Positions 33,101 to 43,459 of a stretch of DNA of 64,000 bases are shown here, piece by piece. Made by a program: the position numbers and the translations under genes. Position 1 is the first letter of the stretch. Each line of letters starts with the position of its first letter. The notes under the pieces are model-generated. The model had not been told where the DNA came from. It searched no databases and saw only the letters and a list, made by a program, of their open reading frames with translations. This DNA is from Ottelia alismoides (lineage: Eukaryota > Streptophyta > Magnoliopsida > Alismatales > Hydrocharitaceae), in assembly GCA_037367405.1 (NCBI GenBank), contig JAZKJV010003258.1, positions 124,001 through 188,000 of the forward strand, read 5' to 3'.

Positions 33101-34231
33101 ATGAATGACGACCCTATGTATTCGGATCATATAAACCAACAACCGACTGAGGTCTCCATTTCTTCATACGTTAATCCACTCTACTCCGACCATATGATTC
33201 ATCCTTCATATTCGGTAAATGTCAATCCATCATTCATGGGAGATTATAGCCACATGATTGAATTTAACAATTCTTCACATCTCCCATCTACCCTACCCTT
33301 GAATACAAATGATCAATCATGACATGAGACTCATATAGAGTACTGGGCTGACAACATAAAAACACATAATCCCTGTATGTTGACTCCACAGTATCAAGAT
33401 CTGACCAATCATGATCAAAAGATTAAACTCAACTTAGACCAACTCCACAAGCATAGATCACATGAGCAACCTCCTTCCATAATTTTTAAGGAGAAATTTT
33501 CAGAAAATAACGATCATATATCGGATATTCCAAAAGAATCTCCTCTCAACACATACAGGAAAATGGAAGATGAATCTCAAATACAAAAACACACACCGAC
33601 TACTCCCATGAACATGAAAAGATTTTGGATTATGATATTTTGAGGATAAACAAGAGATTTGATTTAATGGAGGATAGATTTCAAAAGTTTGCTGATCGAT
33701 TAATTTCAATCTCTAGTAGCTCGGACATAAAAATGAATGAGGAAAAGATTGGATCTAATGTTGAAAATTTTGAGGATATTAAGGAACCTAGGAACAATTC
33801 TGACAACGACACTTCTACATATTATTCTCCTAGAAATGACTATGCCAAAAAAAATTTACTCTAAACAACAAAGCCCCTTCTCATTTACAGAAGACACCAC
33901 ATCACCACACCACACAAAAAATGCCAAAGAAATTGGAATATTTAAAAACACACAAAAAATCGAAAATCCAGAAAAATACGTAAAAATTGAGACTGAAGAA
34001 CATCTGAAGAATTTGGATCCTGCTTTATGGGAAGCACTGGAAAAAAGATTGATGTTTGAACTCCCCTTTATACATACCATTGAATACTTCCCCGACCTTA
34101 AAGGATTTGTAATGGAAAAATTAATGATGAAAAAGTTGGGCAGGATAAGAACAAAAACTAAAAGACATATCTTGTCAATGGCCTCCTCCTTGGTGTTGAG
34201 GAGAAAAACCAAGAGTCACATAGTGAAGTAG
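33101..34231 (+). pseudogene. gag: Gag remnant of element F
   Basis: Fragmented reading frames: 33101-33322 (N-terminal, Asn/Ser/His-rich), 33625-33864 with INKRFDLMEDRFQKFADRL, which aligns with the coiled-coil-like segment of the E gag C-terminus, and 33737-34231 in another frame with LWEALEKRLMFELPFI. The central gag core could not be recognised. Frameshifts separate the pieces. Confidence 0.6.
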
Positions 34232-34329
34232 TTGCCCAGATTTGACTGTATAATCAAAGACACAATTTTCACCCATGCTCGAGTTGATGATGATTCACCG
34301 ACAAAATATCCTCCCGACCTCTATATTTC

Positions 34330-34688
34330 ACGAACTCAAACTCGGACCGATTAGGAAAATATGAGAGATTGTTCAATTGGCTGATTGATCGATAAAGCGG
34401 CCGAGAGGAATCATTTTTGTCATCATGACATTCCAAGGTGCTCCGCTCAAAGTAGACTTCACGATAATTAATATTGAGCATCAGATAGAATTTACCCAGT
34501 CTCCAATTATTCTCGGAAAGCCATTCTTAGCATTGGCTAAGGCAATTATTGAATGTGAGACTCAGGAAATCAATTTTATAGCATTGGAAGCACTTCGATC
34601 TCAACAAGTCTTTGAGGAACCACGATTTTCTGAGGCAACCCACAAAGTCCTCAACGGCCATGACCATAAAGTGGTAGACGAGCCCTAC
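34330..34688 (+). pseudogene. Protease remnant of element F, cut by an LTR
   Basis: The frame running through 34425-34688 contains FTIINIEHQIEFTQSPIILGKPFLALAKAIIE, matching the end of the protease region of E. Upstream, in the same frame, a TGA (about 34388) interrupts a segment that aligns with the E segment carrying KRPKG. It ends at 34688, where the U3 end of another LTR begins. After undoing the rearrangement this is where element A entered F. Confidence 0.7.
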
Positions 34689-36066
34689 TGATGAATCCAC
34701 AATTCATCGCCTTTATTCTTTTATTTTAGCCTCTTTTCCTTAGTCAAATACTTGTAAATACCACTAATTCCATAAAATTACCATTTTGCATGCATTTGTT
34801 AAAATTGCATTTTTAACACTTTTAGTACATAAATAAAAGAATAAAGAAGAAAAGAAAAAGAAAAGGATGTGTTTATGCAATAAATACATACTGACCCGAA
34901 CCCCGAGAGAAGGTCAAGACTTGACCTAATCGACCAGGAATAAAGTAGGGGGAGATAGGGTCTTTTGTTAGAAAAATCAAAAATATTTTGTAAATATTTT
35001 TCCTGTATATTTGTACAAAACTTGCATTATTTTATTTGTACATAATCTGACCTCAAATTAATTATTTTTGTAAACAAAAGTTGTAAATAAAATGTGTTGT
35101 AAATAATAAAAATGAGTATAAAATAAAAAATGTATATATTGCAAATAATTGCACCTAGAAAAAGCCATAAAGAGACAAATGAAATACCAATTTTGGCTCC
35201 ATACGAGCTCAAATCGAACCAAACTCACTTCCATTATACTCTAAATTAAATTATCTTTCAAATGGCTGTGATTTCATAATTTTTGGAGTTACGGTTAAAA
35301 AGTCAGTTTTTGGGGTGTTTTGTGCAATTTTCCCATATACTTGTTGTATATATTTTATTCATATTTATTTTTATACAAAATGTATATATTTGTAAATATT
35401 GTTTTTATTAAAAATGAAAATTAAAATAAAAGAATCTTTTATAAGAATATTTCCTTATTTGTACCTATGTATATTGTATTACATGTGTATAATATATGTA
35501 TATAATTAACTTCCTTAAATAAAAATCACCAAAAATTAATTATCTCACATTAATTAATTTATTTTATTTAATTACGATATATTTAATATATTTAATTTAT
35601 TTAATTTATTGGATTTATTTGGTTTAATAACTTGCCTTGTATATATGATTTTATTCCACACCATATTTGGCCACCATTATGGTGGCTAATTGATTTCCAT
35701 AAATTACTTTATTTATTTAATTTAAATCATAATTTCGAAATTTATTTATTTATTTATTTATTTAACCAATAAATAAATAAATTAATTAAATAAATTCCTC
35801 TTTTGTTTTTCTTCTCTTTTTAATGGGCTCCCTCATTTCTTCTTTGATCGATCTTTGGTGGAGAGGAGCCCGATCACCGAGCGTCGTCTTGTTGAAGAAA
35901 GGTGCTTATCCTCCGAGCCGTCCGGTGACAGTTTGTCGGCCCTCATCGAGGCCATCATAGCATGTCCGAACTCCGAGGTGAGATCCAATTTATTTCTTGT
36001 CATTTTTCCTAGTAAAATCGTAGTTCTAGTTTTTGCTCTCATTTTATTAAGATTTAGATTTTAAAA
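34689..36066 (+). mobile_element. Element A, 5' LTR, U3 part (displaced)
   Basis: LTR start TGATGAATCCACAATTCATC through to the equivalent of B 13830, ending TTTTAAAA at 36066. The next base in LTR sense would be TCCC, which is what 38136 reads on the minus strand, so this piece joins without loss to 36147-38136 to give a 3.37-kb LTR. Splice-donor-like AG|GTGAGATCC with GT at 35978-35979. As it stands it faces a minus-strand leader. Confidence 0.8.
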
Positions 36067-36125
36067 GGTCAGCAAATAATTCTTATATAGAGAGACAAAA
36101 TAGGAAAATGACTACAAAGCCGTGC
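36067..36125 (-). mobile_element. Element A, first part of leader (displaced)
   Basis: 59 bp directly after the primer site, matching B 6811-6879 (GAGCACGGCTTTGTAGTCAT and CTGACC at the ends). It stops where the leader at 2750-3960 resumes about 30 bp later, so the two are halves of one leader. Confidence 0.75.
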
Positions 36126-36143
36126 TCCCCGGTAAAGACACCA
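36126..36143 (-). promoter_or_regulatory. Primer-binding site, degenerate tRNA-Asp type (A)
   Basis: TGGTGTCTTTACCGGGGA in element sense, 14 of 18 matching the tRNA-Asp complement, three bases from the LTR end. Confidence 0.8.
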
Positions 36144-36146
36144 TTC

Positions 36147-38136
36147 TGATGAGCCGAAATTCGATAGGTCGAGAGAGGGTAGAAAATAATATCACAAAAG
36201 TCGTCATTCTCAATCGCGCGATTCGGTCAACGGAAAAATATTTAAGCCACTCAGAAAATCAAGTAATTAAATGTAAGCGGTTTTCGCTATTCTTTTTATC
36301 TGGTATAGCGACCAAGGTCGAACACAAGGAGCACGATTTAAAAACTATGTAATCAAATTTCAGAAGTGAATTTTTAGTAGTTTTTATTTTTATATTTTTT
36401 TTAAAAAGGCACAAATGAATAAAAACGCATAAACACCGATGCTTTTGTATTTTTAAAAATAGTAAAAAATGTAAAGAAAATTCCAAAGAAAATATTTTTG
36501 TGTTTTATATATTTTAAAATGTTTTTGATAAATTTTTTTGATTTTTTCTGATGTTTTTGTTATTTTCTAAAAATAAAACAGTGAAAAACAGAGCAAACTG
36601 TTCACAGTCAGGAGTATTATGTAATTTAAAAATCCTTTAAATGCTCAAAATCCTTGAAACTTATTTTTAAAAGAAATTATAAAGCAATATCTACAATTAG
36701 AAATTGAAATTAGAATTTTTAGATTTTTCTACAATTTCTTATAATTTTTTAAGAATTTTCGTTTTTCACAATGTTTTTGATTTTTATAAAAGGAAAATGC
36801 ACAAAAATTGATCCGAAATTAAAACACACCAAAATACACCTACAATGTTTTTTTTGAATTTTTAGGCAATTTTACGAATTTTATGAATTTTCAAAGTTTT
36901 TACAAGGAAAAAGACAAGCAAAAATTAATGAAATTTTTATACAATGTTAAACACTACAGTAGGAGCGTGCATGAATTTTTGAAAATTTTTCGATACATAA
37001 AAACCTTTATTCCATTTAAAGATAGAAAGCAAGTTGAAATCTGGAAGGGCAGGGTCTAAAATGCAAATGTTCATAAGTTTTGCACCAGAAATTAACAGAA
37101 ACAAAATATATATTCGGAATTGCAATTTACCCAATAAATCTTGGAGTTAGCAGGGACTTCTTTAATATTTTGGGAACCTTCAGGGAGGTGATTGTAATTT
37201 ACCCAACAGTATTGGACTCATTTTAGGATTCCTGACTTTCCCAATCCAAAAGAAGAGGGCATAGCTGCTGTCTTTATCTTCAAGCAATGAGGGAGGCACG
37301 GGCGGCTCAGGCAGCCTAGGTGCGCAGTGGAGTGGCGCTGGATCGCTGAAGGGCAGCGTGGGCCGCCGCTGGAGGAGTTGCGCAGCTTGGGCACCGCGGC
37401 GAGGGGTCTGGAGATCGGCACGGGAGCAGGGATGCGCGCAGCGAGGGCGCGTTGAACGGCGGGAGGATCCGGGTTAGCGGCTGATGTGCGCCCAGACGGA
37501 GGGGCAGCCGCACGCCGCCACGCACTAGGCGCGGGGCCAGATGAAGTCGGGTGGAGAAGAATGTCGCGACCTCACGTGGCGTTGTGCGTGCGGAGGTGCG
37601 GGCCATTGGGCTCGACAAGCAGGGGGATCGAGGACCCTCGAGGGTGGCGACTGTTGGCAGCTGGGCGCGCAGGGCCCTTTTTTATTAATTTTTTTTGTTT
37701 TTATTTTGAACTGCAACAAATGTTAGTTAAAAAATGCATTTTTTTTGAAGTAAGAAATAAAGATAAAAAAATGTAAACAATTTTTTTATTTTTTATTTTC
37801 TTTATGTAAAGAGAGATGTAAAAGAATTTTTTTTATTTTTTTATTTTCCTGCAACACAAGGGTTAGAAACAAGACAAATATATGTTTTTTTATTATATCC
37901 TGCAAAAACAAAGGTTAGACAACATGATACAATTTTTTTTAAATTTATTTTATAAACAAAAAGGAATCGGTGAATGAATCAGTTATTGTCGATATGGGAG
38001 ATAGACCCGTAGCTCCGGTCACCGTGCGTGATCGAAGGTGAAAGATTGCGTAAGGTAGAACGTGAATTTCTGAGGATCAAGATGTGAGATGAAAAATTCG
38101 ATGTTGGACGAAAAATTTATGGTGAAATTCTAGGGA
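36147..38136 (-). mobile_element. Element A, 5' LTR, R/U5 part (displaced)
   Basis: Minus-strand LTR from the equivalent of B 13831 to the end CTCATCA at 36147. It is less like B than the adjoining 38137-38756, which marks a change of origin at 38136/38137. GC-rich stretch 37260-37680; U5 conserved block near 36300. Contains three units of the type CTAAC + TTGCAG|G in element sense (37918-37899, 37866-37848, 37726-37711), which look like repeated 3' splice sites. Confidence 0.8.
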
Positions 38137-38756
38137 AACCATAACTCCAACAATTATGATACCACAACCATTTGAAAGATAATTTAATTTAGAACATAAT
38201 GAAAGTGAGTTTGATTGAATTTGAGTCTATATGGAGCCAGACTTGATCGTTCAATTGTAGTTTTGCAGCTTTTCTAAGTGTGATTATTTACAATCTTTAC
38301 ATTATTTTATTTTGCAAAAAATTTATATAATTTACAAAACATTTTTATTTACATCTTTTGTTTACAAAATATTTAATTTGAGGTCAATTTATGTACAAAG
38401 AAAATAGTGTAAGTTTTGTACAAATGTACATGGAAAAATATTTACAAATTATTTTTTTAATTTTTTGATTAAAGACCCTATCTCCCCCTACTTTATTCCC
38501 AATCAATCAGGTCAAGTCTTGACCTTCTCTCGGGGTTCATGTCAGTCTGCATTTATTCCATAAACACATCCTCTATTTTTCTTTTCTTTTTCTTTTCTTC
38601 TTTGCTCTTTTATTTTGAATACAAAAAGTGTTAAAAATGCATATAAAAAAATGCATGTAAAATGGTTTCATGAAATTAGTGGGTATTTACAGGTGTTTGA
38701 CTAAGGAAATGAAGCTAAAATAAAAAGAATAAAGACGATGAATCGTGGATTCATCA
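38137..38756 (-). mobile_element. Element B, 5' LTR, U3 part (displaced)
   Basis: 620 bp equal to B LTR positions 12422-13038, closely similar by eye and closer to B than to other LTRs. Starts (minus sense) TGATGAATCCACGATTCATC at 38756 and ends GGAGTTATGGTT at 38137. Joined to 3961-6789 it gives a 3.45-kb LTR with about 5 bp missing, matching the 3482-bp 3' LTR. It is flanked by TCATG, the B target duplication. Confidence 0.82.
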
Positions 38757-38761
38757 TCATG
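38757..38761 (+). repeat. Target-site duplication of B, right copy
   Basis: TCATG followed by CATCCAAGG of host element H. Partner of 15904-15908. Confidence 0.8.
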
Positions 38762-39261
38762 CATCCAAGGATAGGTAGCTACATTGGTTATCGTGCATTC
38801 TCTTCTCCATCCCCCTTCTTGAGTTGGTTGTACATGAACTTATAAGGGAATATCCCTGCTCCTCGAGGAAAGAGTTGCTAGACCGGGGGAATAGAGTTAC
38901 CTTATTAACAGAGGATGTTTCTTTGCTACTTTTGAGATGAGGAGCTATATTTCACTTAGATTGTACAAGTAAAGATTCATAGTCATAAGAATTTGTGTAA
39001 GTAGATTTGTTCTGACCTGACTATTGAGGAGACCTGAATAGGAGTCTTGTGGAACTTAGAGGCTGTTAGGTTTTAAATCCATTTCCCATTAAGGTTCCGC
39101 TACACTAATAATCCAAAGGTCCGACAGAGCTCCATACTACAATTTCATGAAGATAAGTTTAAAAGCCAACATTGTTCTAATTTCTTTTCTTTATTTTTGT
39201 TTTCATTTATTTTCCAAATAAGTGTTTGCTAAGGGACTAGCAAAGGTAAAGTATAGGGCAA
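38757..39261 (+). mobile_element. Host element H, right fragment with polypurine tract
   Basis: Matches B 11906-12421 in the same orientation, from CATGCATCCAAGG to the hairpin TTTGCTA / TAGCAAA (39225-39244) and the polypurine tract AAAGGTAAAGTATAGGGCAA (39242-39261), directly before an LTR start. Continues the H fragment at 15904-17838 once the rearrangement is undone. Confidence 0.85.
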
Positions 39262-42200
39262 TGATGAATCCACGATTCATCATCTTTATTCTTTTATTTT
39301 AGCTTTTTCACCTTAGCCAAATACCTGTAAATATCTACTAATTTTTCTAAATAGAAGTTGTAAATAAAAACATTTTGTAAATAATAAAAATAATTGCAAA
39401 GTAAAATCATGTACAGAAAAGTATCCACACTCAGAAAAAGCCGAAAAGTGATAATTGAAAGATCAATTCCGGCTCCATTCGAGCTCAAATTGAATCAAAA
39501 CTCACCTCCATTATACTCTAAATTAAAGTATCTTTAAAATGGCCGTGGTTTCATAATTTTTGGAGTTACGGTTGAAAAGTCAGTTTTCTAGGGTGGTTTT
39601 TGCAATTTCACCACTTACTCATCATATATATTTATTCATATTTATTTTTTTATACATAATGTAAATAATTGTAAATATTTTTCTTCATTATTAAAAATAA
39701 AATTTAAAAAAATTATTTAAAAATAATCTCCTTATTTGTATATGTGGATATTGTTCTATATGTATATAATACTTGTATATAACTAATTTCCTTAAATAAA
39801 AATCACCAAAAAAATTTTAATATCGAACAATAATTAATTAAATTAATTAAATTACGAAAATTGGATTTATTTATTTAATTTATTCATTTATTTGATTTGA
39901 AAAGTACCTTGTATATAAGATTTGGATTTATGCCGTAAATAACCACCATTAAGGTAGCTAATTAATTTATGTAAATTAATTATTTTAATTATATTATTTA
40001 ATTACGAATTTTGTTTTTAGTTTTATTAACTAATTATTTATTTAATTTAATTAACCAATAAACACATTCTTTGTTTGTACATATTTTCCTTTTTTATTTT
40101 TTTCTCTCTTTTTAGTGGGCTCTTCCTCCCTCATCTTACCTTTGATCAATCTTTGGTGGAGACAGAGCCTCAATCCCGAAAACTCATTGGTCGATAGAGG
40201 AGCCCAGCCCCCGAGCCGTCCGGTGATAGGGGACCGGTTGTCGTCAAGGCCATCACGGCGCCTGCCTCCCTTAGGTTAGATCCAATTTTTGTTCACAGCT
40301 TTCATCTATAGTAATCGTAGCGTAGTGTTTATTGTCAATCTCGTTGTAGACCTAGATCCGTAGTTTTAATCATTCATCATCACCGATCAAATCATCTCCT
40401 ACAACCAATTTCACACCATTTTCTCAATCTCATCATTTTCTTATTCTACCTCACGCGATGTCTTACCTCCGGCCACACACGGTTACCGGAGACCCGGATC
40501 CATCTCCCATTCCATGGATTCACATCCACTCATATTTTTCTATGTTCAAAGTTTTCTTGGATCGAGCTGTCATCCTCGTATCCTCATTTGTTTATACAAA
40601 AAAATATTGCAAATGTTTTTATCGCTAACATTTGTGTTGTAGAAATAAAAATTAATAAAAAAACACCATATATATTTTCACTTTCTAACATTTGTTTTAC
40701 AGGAATTTACAAAAAAATTATAAAAAAATAAAAATATCTCTGTAATTTTTGTTTTTTAAAAAATATATTTTTCCTTTCTTTCTTGATTCTATTTAAAAAA
40801 TAAAAAAATAAAAAGTTTATTTATTTCTGTTTACAAAAAAAGATATAAATTAAAAAAACAAAAAAATGCAGCAGGCCCGTCGCCCCCATCAACAGGCGAC
40901 ACCCGCCACCCACCTCCACGTCAGGCAGTGCCCGTCGTGCCCCGACCACCGGCTACAGTCTTCCCCCGACCATTAGCGTCTCTCTCCTCCACCGCAGGGC
41001 GTGCCTGCCACACTCATGGCCTCATCGCCTGTACTTGGAGGACCGCCACCAGCCGCTGTAGCCCAACCGCCATCCCGGCCCTCTAGGTGAGCCCATGTGC
41101 ACAGCCTTCGCCGTTAGCCTTTGTCACCAGACTCGCGGATGCCTGCTCCTCCGCCACGGTGCCTTCAGCTGCCCGATCGCCAACATGCATGGTCGCTGCC
41201 CCCCTCTGCATCGCTCTCTTCTTTGAGTGAGGAGGAGATGTGGTGAGATCAATCAACGCCAACATTGTAGCACCTGCTTCGTCATGCCCAACCTCCGCAT
41301 CACTGCACATTGAGGCGATGATCATCAGAGCTATGTTGAGCTCTGATTCAGAGGTACACATTCATTTCCATTCCAAGTTAGATTCGATCCCCTAGTTTCT
41401 CCTCCTCTCTTCTCTAATTCCTCTTAACTTCTGATCTCATCCTACTCCTACATCTCTTCCTCTTTGTTTCTATCTCAAAATACCAACCAAAATCCTCTAC
41501 CGATTTCATTGCCGATTTTCCATTCCATTTTTGAAACCTTCCATTTCATATTCTATCTCGGACATTTAATCACCTCTAGCCATGCGGGGTGGTCAAAGTT
41601 CAAAATTCGATCGATAGCCCCTAACACCTTCTTCATTCACTTTTCTTAATGAAACCTGAGGCATATGGAGTACGAGATCTTCATCATTGGTTGTCTAATC
41701 ATATTGCCTGGAGGTCGAGTAGATTGATGAGCAACAATCAATTCAATCGATAACATGAGCTTCAACATGAGCATCATATTCAGATTGCTCACATCTAATC
41801 CAACATGAGTAGTAGCAAAGCACGGGCCATCAAAACATCAAGCGAATGAAGAGAATCACTTCCTGAGACCTTGGGCATTACGGCTATGCTCAATTGAGAG
41901 AGAAGAATCGATATCCGAACCATAGTAGTAGATCGGTCAGCAGAGCATCGAGAGCTCTACCATCTGTTAATAGAACCCAAAGGAGGGTGTAGCCATTGAC
42001 TTATCGAGAACCCCCTATCCACGAAAATCATCGATCGAGAAGCTCCTTCGCCTGGAGCCAAACGCCTAGAAGAACATCGCATCCAAGCAAAACTGGGGAA
42101 GAACCCAGCTCCTTCTCCATTGCAGACGCTGCCTCACCGCTCAAGAGAAGCTACGTGATTCGTGTGTCTTTCCAGATATTTTGGCTTAATTGTGCAGAAC

Positions 42201-43439
42201 TCAATGAACTTCTATTAATTTGTGAATAGGTCCTGAAAGCTCATAACACATGCATATACACGTGACTCGTGGTGTTTCGTGTTGTTTATCCCGTTATTTT
42301 TTTCTATTTTTCAAGCAGGACCATCTGGTCCTTGTCTCACATGCATGGGCATGTGATTACTAGAGATATTACTCTCAAAACTCACCTTTGTTTGATATTC
42401 TAAAAAGGTCCCTACAGGTGCTAAACCACGTACACGTGTGCGTGTCTAAATGTGACTTTTGCGTAGAATACCTTCGTTTCCCATTTATTCACACACACCC
42501 TTAAATTCTTGTAAATCACAGATTAAGTCATATATACATTATTAATAAATGAATACTATAATATTCACATTAATAAAATACAAAATATAAAAATATAATA
42601 ACGATGCAAAAAATACATAGTATTCTACTATAGACAATATAAAATTTGTTTTGAAATTAAAAATATATTATATTTTTAATGAATAAAAGAAATTGAAAAA
42701 ATACACAAAAATTAGTAATACATAAAAAATATAAAAACATATATAAAAACCCTATAAAAATTACATAAAGTATACTCTATTATATTTGACACGTAAAACC
42801 AACAAGAAAATAAAAATCAAATATTAAAATCACTAAAAATTCAAAAATACATAAAAACCTTTAAAAAATTCTAAACAATTCAGAATAATAAAAAAATATG
42901 CACAACACCTTATTTTAACGGTATTTTTATATACTTTCCATTAAAAATAAAAAACAATATTTTCTTATTATTTACTATTTTTAAAATCTAAAATACTTCC
43001 ATGTTTCCTTTTAGAACTTTGTTTTCAACTTTAAAAATATTTCAAAACCCATAAAATTCTAAAAATCACTCAAAAACATATAAAAATAATAAAATAAATA
43101 TAAAACATAAAAGTAAAAAATATAAAATCAATACCTATACAACTTTACTTATAGGTATATAAAAAACATAAAAACAATACTAAATCCATAAAATCAACCA
43201 AAAATCATACAAATATCTTAAAAATGAATAAAAATAAAAAACCCTCTTTCCTTAATTCACTTTAGTATTTCACCGTAATTCACACGGTTTGATTCCCTGA
43301 GTTCAACACTCCCGTACTATCACTATACACATTAGTTTTGGAGTATAAATAAAACAAAATTCTTTTCCCGGTAATCTCGCCCGATCGACATAGTGAGTTG
43401 TTATATCCTTTTTAGAGCAACAGGTCGGGCGATTTTTCA
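39262..43439 (+). mobile_element. LTR shared between H (as 3' LTR) and leader D (as 5' LTR)
   Basis: 4178 bp, starting TGATGAATCCACGATTCATCA, a perfect 9-bp inverted repeat. A polypurine tract precedes it and a primer-site-like sequence with a leader follows, so it serves as 3' LTR on the left and 5' LTR on the right. Donor-like AG|GTTAGATCC (GT 40274-40275) and two CTAACATTTGTxTTxxAG units ending at 40642 and 40702. GC-rich stretch 40860-41340. The last kilobase (42480-43250) is very A/T-rich. Confidence 0.8.
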
Positions 43440-43441
43440 TA

Positions 43442-43459
43442 TGGTGCCCTTGATGGGGT
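43442..43459 (+). promoter_or_regulatory. Degenerate primer-binding site (D)
   Basis: TGGTGCCCTTGATGGGGT, 13 of 18 matching the tRNA-Asp complement, two bases after the LTR end. Confidence 0.65.

Noticed and set aside
34689..38756. Considered as a genuine inverted-LTR (palindromic) element
   Set aside because: No target duplication joins its ends (CCTAC against TCATG), and its pieces pair with pieces elsewhere under the rearrangement model.
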